Positions 61,361 to 64,000 of a stretch of 64,000 nt of DNA are shown here, in pieces. Below the pieces are notes generated by a model. The model did no database searches and was not told where the DNA came from. It worked only from the letters and a program-made list of their open reading frames with translations. The translations under genes and the position numbers were made by a program. Position 1 is the first letter of the stretch; each line of letters begins with the position of its first letter. The DNA is from Bin80 sp965220365. GTDB taxonomy: Bacteria; Bacteroidota; Rhodothermia; Rhodothermales; Bin80. The DNA is taken from positions 1,116,001-1,180,000 of the forward strand of contig OZ244823.1 in assembly GCA_965220365.1 (NCBI GenBank), in the 5' to 3' direction.

Positions 61361-62158
61361 CTATTGTCTGATAATAATGGTTCTTGCTGCTCCAGAGGAG
61401 ATAGATTCTTGCATACGCTCTTCCACAAGTGCATCGAAATCCGTTTGAGTCATCTTTCGCCCCTTTTCGGGGGTTGTGATTTCGATGTCTGTGTCCAGGG
61501 TAATTGTGTTGGCTTCGTACATCTTACTGCCATCATCAATGGATAGTACGAGAATGAGACCGGGGAGCCCTCCATAGTGTTCTGGGCCGAGTGGTACTGG
61601 AATTTCAGGTGTGAACCACGCGTCCACTGACACGGAATCCACGGTAGCTGTAGCCTTGATTACACGACGATCAAGGAAGGTCCCCTCTTCGGTGGAGAGT
61701 TTCCATTTTATTAAAGGCAGTTCGCCCGTAATCAAAAAGTCACGACCAAGAAAACGGTAATGATCCGTGTACAGGCCTTCGTCAATATCCGTCACTGAGG
61801 TGATGAGGTTTGGAGCACCACCACCACCGGGCCCAAAAGAACGCATTTTTATTGTCAAACCATCAACTGTGGAGCTGCTAAGATCATTGCTATTGGCTTT
61901 ATCGTCTTCCTCAACGCGGCGAATACTGGCCATAAATGCATCGTTGAAATCCATGGAGTAGAGCGCAGAATCCGCTTTTGGAAACATTTCCTGGAACCGC
62001 GCCATTTCGGGGGGGAGCTCGATATCTATCTTGATTGTACGCGTGTACGTCACGGTACCCGACTGTGCGGCACAGAGTTGTACTAAAAACATTGTCAGGG
62101 CCGTTAGAGACCACACGAAAGTACTTTTTCGAAGAAGGGGCGGATGAACCATTTGCAT
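61361..62158 (-). CDS. GLPGLI-family protein
   Basis: 265 residues from ATG 62158; the frame runs further up to 62257 but only from here a signal peptide appears (STFVWSLTALTMFLVQLCAAQ). The family-naming motif is present in GPEHYGGLPGLILVLSIDDG, with the preceding KATATVDSVSVDAWFTPEIPVPLGP. Periplasmic or surface partner of the TonB receptor that follows. ATG 62152 is an equally possible start. Confidence 0.85.
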   Translation of the reverse strand: MQMVHPPLLRKSTFVWSLTALTMFLVQLCAAQSGTVTYTRTIKIDIELPPEMARFQEMFPKADSALYSMDFNDAFMASIRRVEEDDKANSNDLSSSTVDGLTIKMRSFGPGGGGAPNLITSVTDIDEGLYTDHYRFLGRDFLITGELPLIKWKLSTEEGTFLDRRVIKATATVDSVSVDAWFTPEIPVPLGPEHYGGLPGLILVLSIDDGSKMYEANTITLDTDIEITTPEKGRKMTQTDFDALVEERMQESISSGAARTIIIRQ

Positions 62159-62374
62159 TACACGGGCGATTTTATTGCAGGGATGCTGGGCATTTCCCGC
62201 TCTAACGGTCGGGTTAAAGGTAGATTTGACTAGTGATTGGATGTCTGCAATCATCATCTCAATACGTCCTCGCTAACGATCCTAGAACGATGCGGTTTCT
62301 CAAAATAGTATTAGGGAGGCTTGGATAGAGGGGAATGCAATCAACATTCCCAAAGTTTACAAACAGTCGGAGGC

Positions 62375-64000
62375 CTATGAATATCTGCCACCCGGGCTTA
62401 CATCAACTACAACGATATGGATTTTATTCCTAAGTATCGGGTCGAGTCCCTGTTTCAGTAGTTTCTTGAGTTCTTCCGGTTTACTCGGAAGCACTCCGTG
62501 AGGAGGCATCATTTTCATATACTTTCTTTCAGCTCCGAACCAGAATACCAAGTAGATACCATTTCCGTCGGCTTTTGGGTCTCGGGTATATTTTGGCACG
62601 AGCTGTTCAGAAATTCCACGCCATACGTCACGGTGAGAATTTTTTTTGATCTCAACCGGAATTGCAAGGTTGGAGCCAAAAGACACACGGATATCTGCTC
62701 TCTTGTCGTCCGCGTATTGCCCTTCTGGTTGCGCGTCAATCTGGTGTTGCTTCAGCATTCTTTTCAGGTCTGAAAGTAAGGCGTTACGACAGTAGTTTTC
62801 GTTTTGAGGATCTGTAGGCTTTCCGGTTTGCTGATCCCAGTGCCAGTACTGTCTCCAGTCGCTGGTATTCTCATTGCGTATATCGTTTGAAAGTTTTTCA
62901 AGGATGTCAACGGTTATTGAAGTCAGGTCTGCAGCACTTGAAGGGGGGCCGTTTTGGAGTGTCTTCTGAATCTGCTTTAAGTCTAGATTCGGTCGATTAG
63001 CCGCGCGGCGCAATCGGGTCTGATCATCTTGAGCCCGCAGTAGAATGGATTCCCAGGCTGACAGGTCTGGGTTGGACACCAGCGAGTCCAATTCTTGAGC
63101 TGAATCGTCGTCAATACGTTCGGAAAGTGCCTGAATACAAGAAGTAAAGAGAACTCCAGCATGTTCACTAATCATCTGCTTATTGCTCACTAAGCCGCCC
63201 CATTCATTGTAATTACGTGGTTTTGTCTGTTCTCCCAAGGTTCGAAGGAGGTGAGAGATCTCCTGAGACTTCCAGTCATTAATAACAGTTAGCAGATGAG
63301 AATGTCTATGACCAGTTGGTTCAAGGAAATTCATGATATGGCGTATACGAGATTCATCTCCGCTGGCCAGAAAGTCCGTTAGTAGTGGCAAAAAGCTATC
63401 CTGCGCCACAAACAATCCTGCACAGAGCCATTGGCTTTGCTGACCTATATCCATTTTCTTGCGTTTCAGTCGCCTCAAGGCAAGTTTCTTCAATTCTTCA
63501 TCGGACATTCCCTGAGTAAGAATCGCAGCCCAGAGAACAATGCGTAAAGATTCTAATTGACGGCTAGTACATCGGGTAGGGAATACTGTGAACATTTTCC
63601 TGACACAGAGCTCGGCCACGGAGGTATATGCCTCGTCGAAAGCCATCTTAAACAGGTGCTGATTTGGTGGGCTTTTGGAGCGTACGCAGGCGTTATGTAT
63701 CGCGACCAGCGAGTCGGATACAGCCTCTGGACAGTATTTGAGGGCCTTCTTGTACCATTTTGACAGATTCGATTCAGCGGTCTGATAGACTAAGGGAAAG
63801 GGAGCATGCCGCTGGTGAGGTACATCTGTGATCAGGTAAAATCCTAATGCCCGCCGTTTTTCTTTTTCGGAAAGCTGACTCAGTACATCACCTGACTCAT
63901 GTTCTTCCTCCTCTATTCCTGCCAAGAAAGGGAGCGCGAGATAAAACGATTTTCCTTGTTTATGGAACTCTGCAATTTCTTCAAGCTCCGGCAGATCATC
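62375..64000 (-). CDS. Large protein with PD-(D/E)xK nuclease-like C-terminal domain (partial)
   Basis: The frame is open to the right window edge, so about 540 C-terminal residues are seen and the start lies outside. The greater part is helical, HEAT/ARM-like. The last 150 residues contain RNALLSDLKRMLKQHQIDAQPE, DKRADIRVSFGSNLAIPVEIKKN (Asp ... ExK, a PD-(D/E)xK core), WRGISEQLVPKYTRDPKADG and NGIYLVFWFGAE. This end is known to me from large proteins with anti-phage-defence-like architecture; the N-terminal domain that would settle this lies outside the window. Likely an accessory gene. Confidence 0.65.
   Translation of the reverse strand, partial: DDLPELEEIAEFHKQGKSFYLALPFLAGIEEEEHESGDVLSQLSEKEKRRALGFYLITDVPHQRHAPFPLVYQTAESNLSKWYKKALKYCPEAVSDSLVAIHNACVRSKSPPNQHLFKMAFDEAYTSVAELCVRKMFTVFPTRCTSRQLESLRIVLWAAILTQGMSDEELKKLALRRLKRKKMDIGQQSQWLCAGLFVAQDSFLPLLTDFLASGDESRIRHIMNFLEPTGHRHSHLLTVINDWKSQEISHLLRTLGEQTKPRNYNEWGGLVSNKQMISEHAGVLFTSCIQALSERIDDDSAQELDSLVSNPDLSAWESILLRAQDDQTRLRRAANRPNLDLKQIQKTLQNGPPSSAADLTSITVDILEKLSNDIRNENTSDWRQYWHWDQQTGKPTDPQNENYCRNALLSDLKRMLKQHQIDAQPEGQYADDKRADIRVSFGSNLAIPVEIKKNSHRDVWRGISEQLVPKYTRDPKADGNGIYLVFWFGAERKYMKMMPPHGVLPSKPEELKKLLKQGLDPILRNKIHIVVVDVSPGGRYS

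Overview
The window looks like a chromosome segment of a Rhodothermota/Bacteroidota-type (FCB group) marine or hypersaline bacterium. The evidence is a TTTG-N19-TATATTTG promoter typical of Bacteroidota, a GLPGLI protein paired with a TonB receptor, type IX secretion sorting tails, a PorV-like protein, a TamA/TamB pair followed by MlaE/MlaF/MlaD, and DUF1501 with a Planctomycete-type cytochrome/DUF1553 partner. No database search was possible, so taxonomy is inference.

Layout. 1-275 is the 3' end of a TamA/BamA-type barrel gene. 276-8690 is an accessory island holding a protein made of eight tandem HTH units, a 98-bp MITE, a relaxase relic, and an IS1595-family transposon (2462-8306) with perfect 23-bp terminal repeats and an 8-bp target duplication. 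That transposon carries a DNA methyltransferase behind a 15-C tract, an HNH protein, a Cys-rich lipoprotein and a small membrane protein. A frameshifted ISL3 element sits inside it. The island ends in a decayed second copy of the tamA 3' end. 8931-21360 is an envelope and tRNA-modification operon (tamB, mlaE, [963-aa restriction/methylation gene], mlaF, mlaD, a PH-like membrane protein, tgt). 21412-25119 holds ispH, two small lipoproteins and an M20 peptidase. tRNA-Leu(CAA), an ACP, a hydrolase and a BNR-repeat lipoprotein follow.

28736-30337 holds a chimeric SNF2-fragment gene. 30409-32004 is a PpiC-type lipoprotein. 32005-36080 is a second accessory island (phage prohead protease homologue, small mobile-element genes, Fic protein), and it too ends in a decayed copy of the 3' end of the gene upstream of it (ppiC). 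36133-51034 is a secretion and alpha-glucan locus: TonB receptor, Ca-motif secreted protein, PorV-like barrel, T9SS starch-binding-like protein, GH13 enzyme, SGNH/TPR protein. 51282-55981 (minus) is the DUF1501/DUF1553 pair. 56363-56754 is a tandem array of ~87-bp units with covarying hairpins. A Schlafen/AlbA-type ATP-binding protein, a TonB receptor/GLPGLI pair and the C-terminal part of a large nuclease-like protein complete the minus-strand right end.

The main discoveries are the IS1595 cargo transposon with its probable phase-variable methyltransferase, the multi-HTH repeat protein, the covarying repeat array, a Tgt without zinc ligands, and two islands inserted in operons with the same 3'-end duplication.
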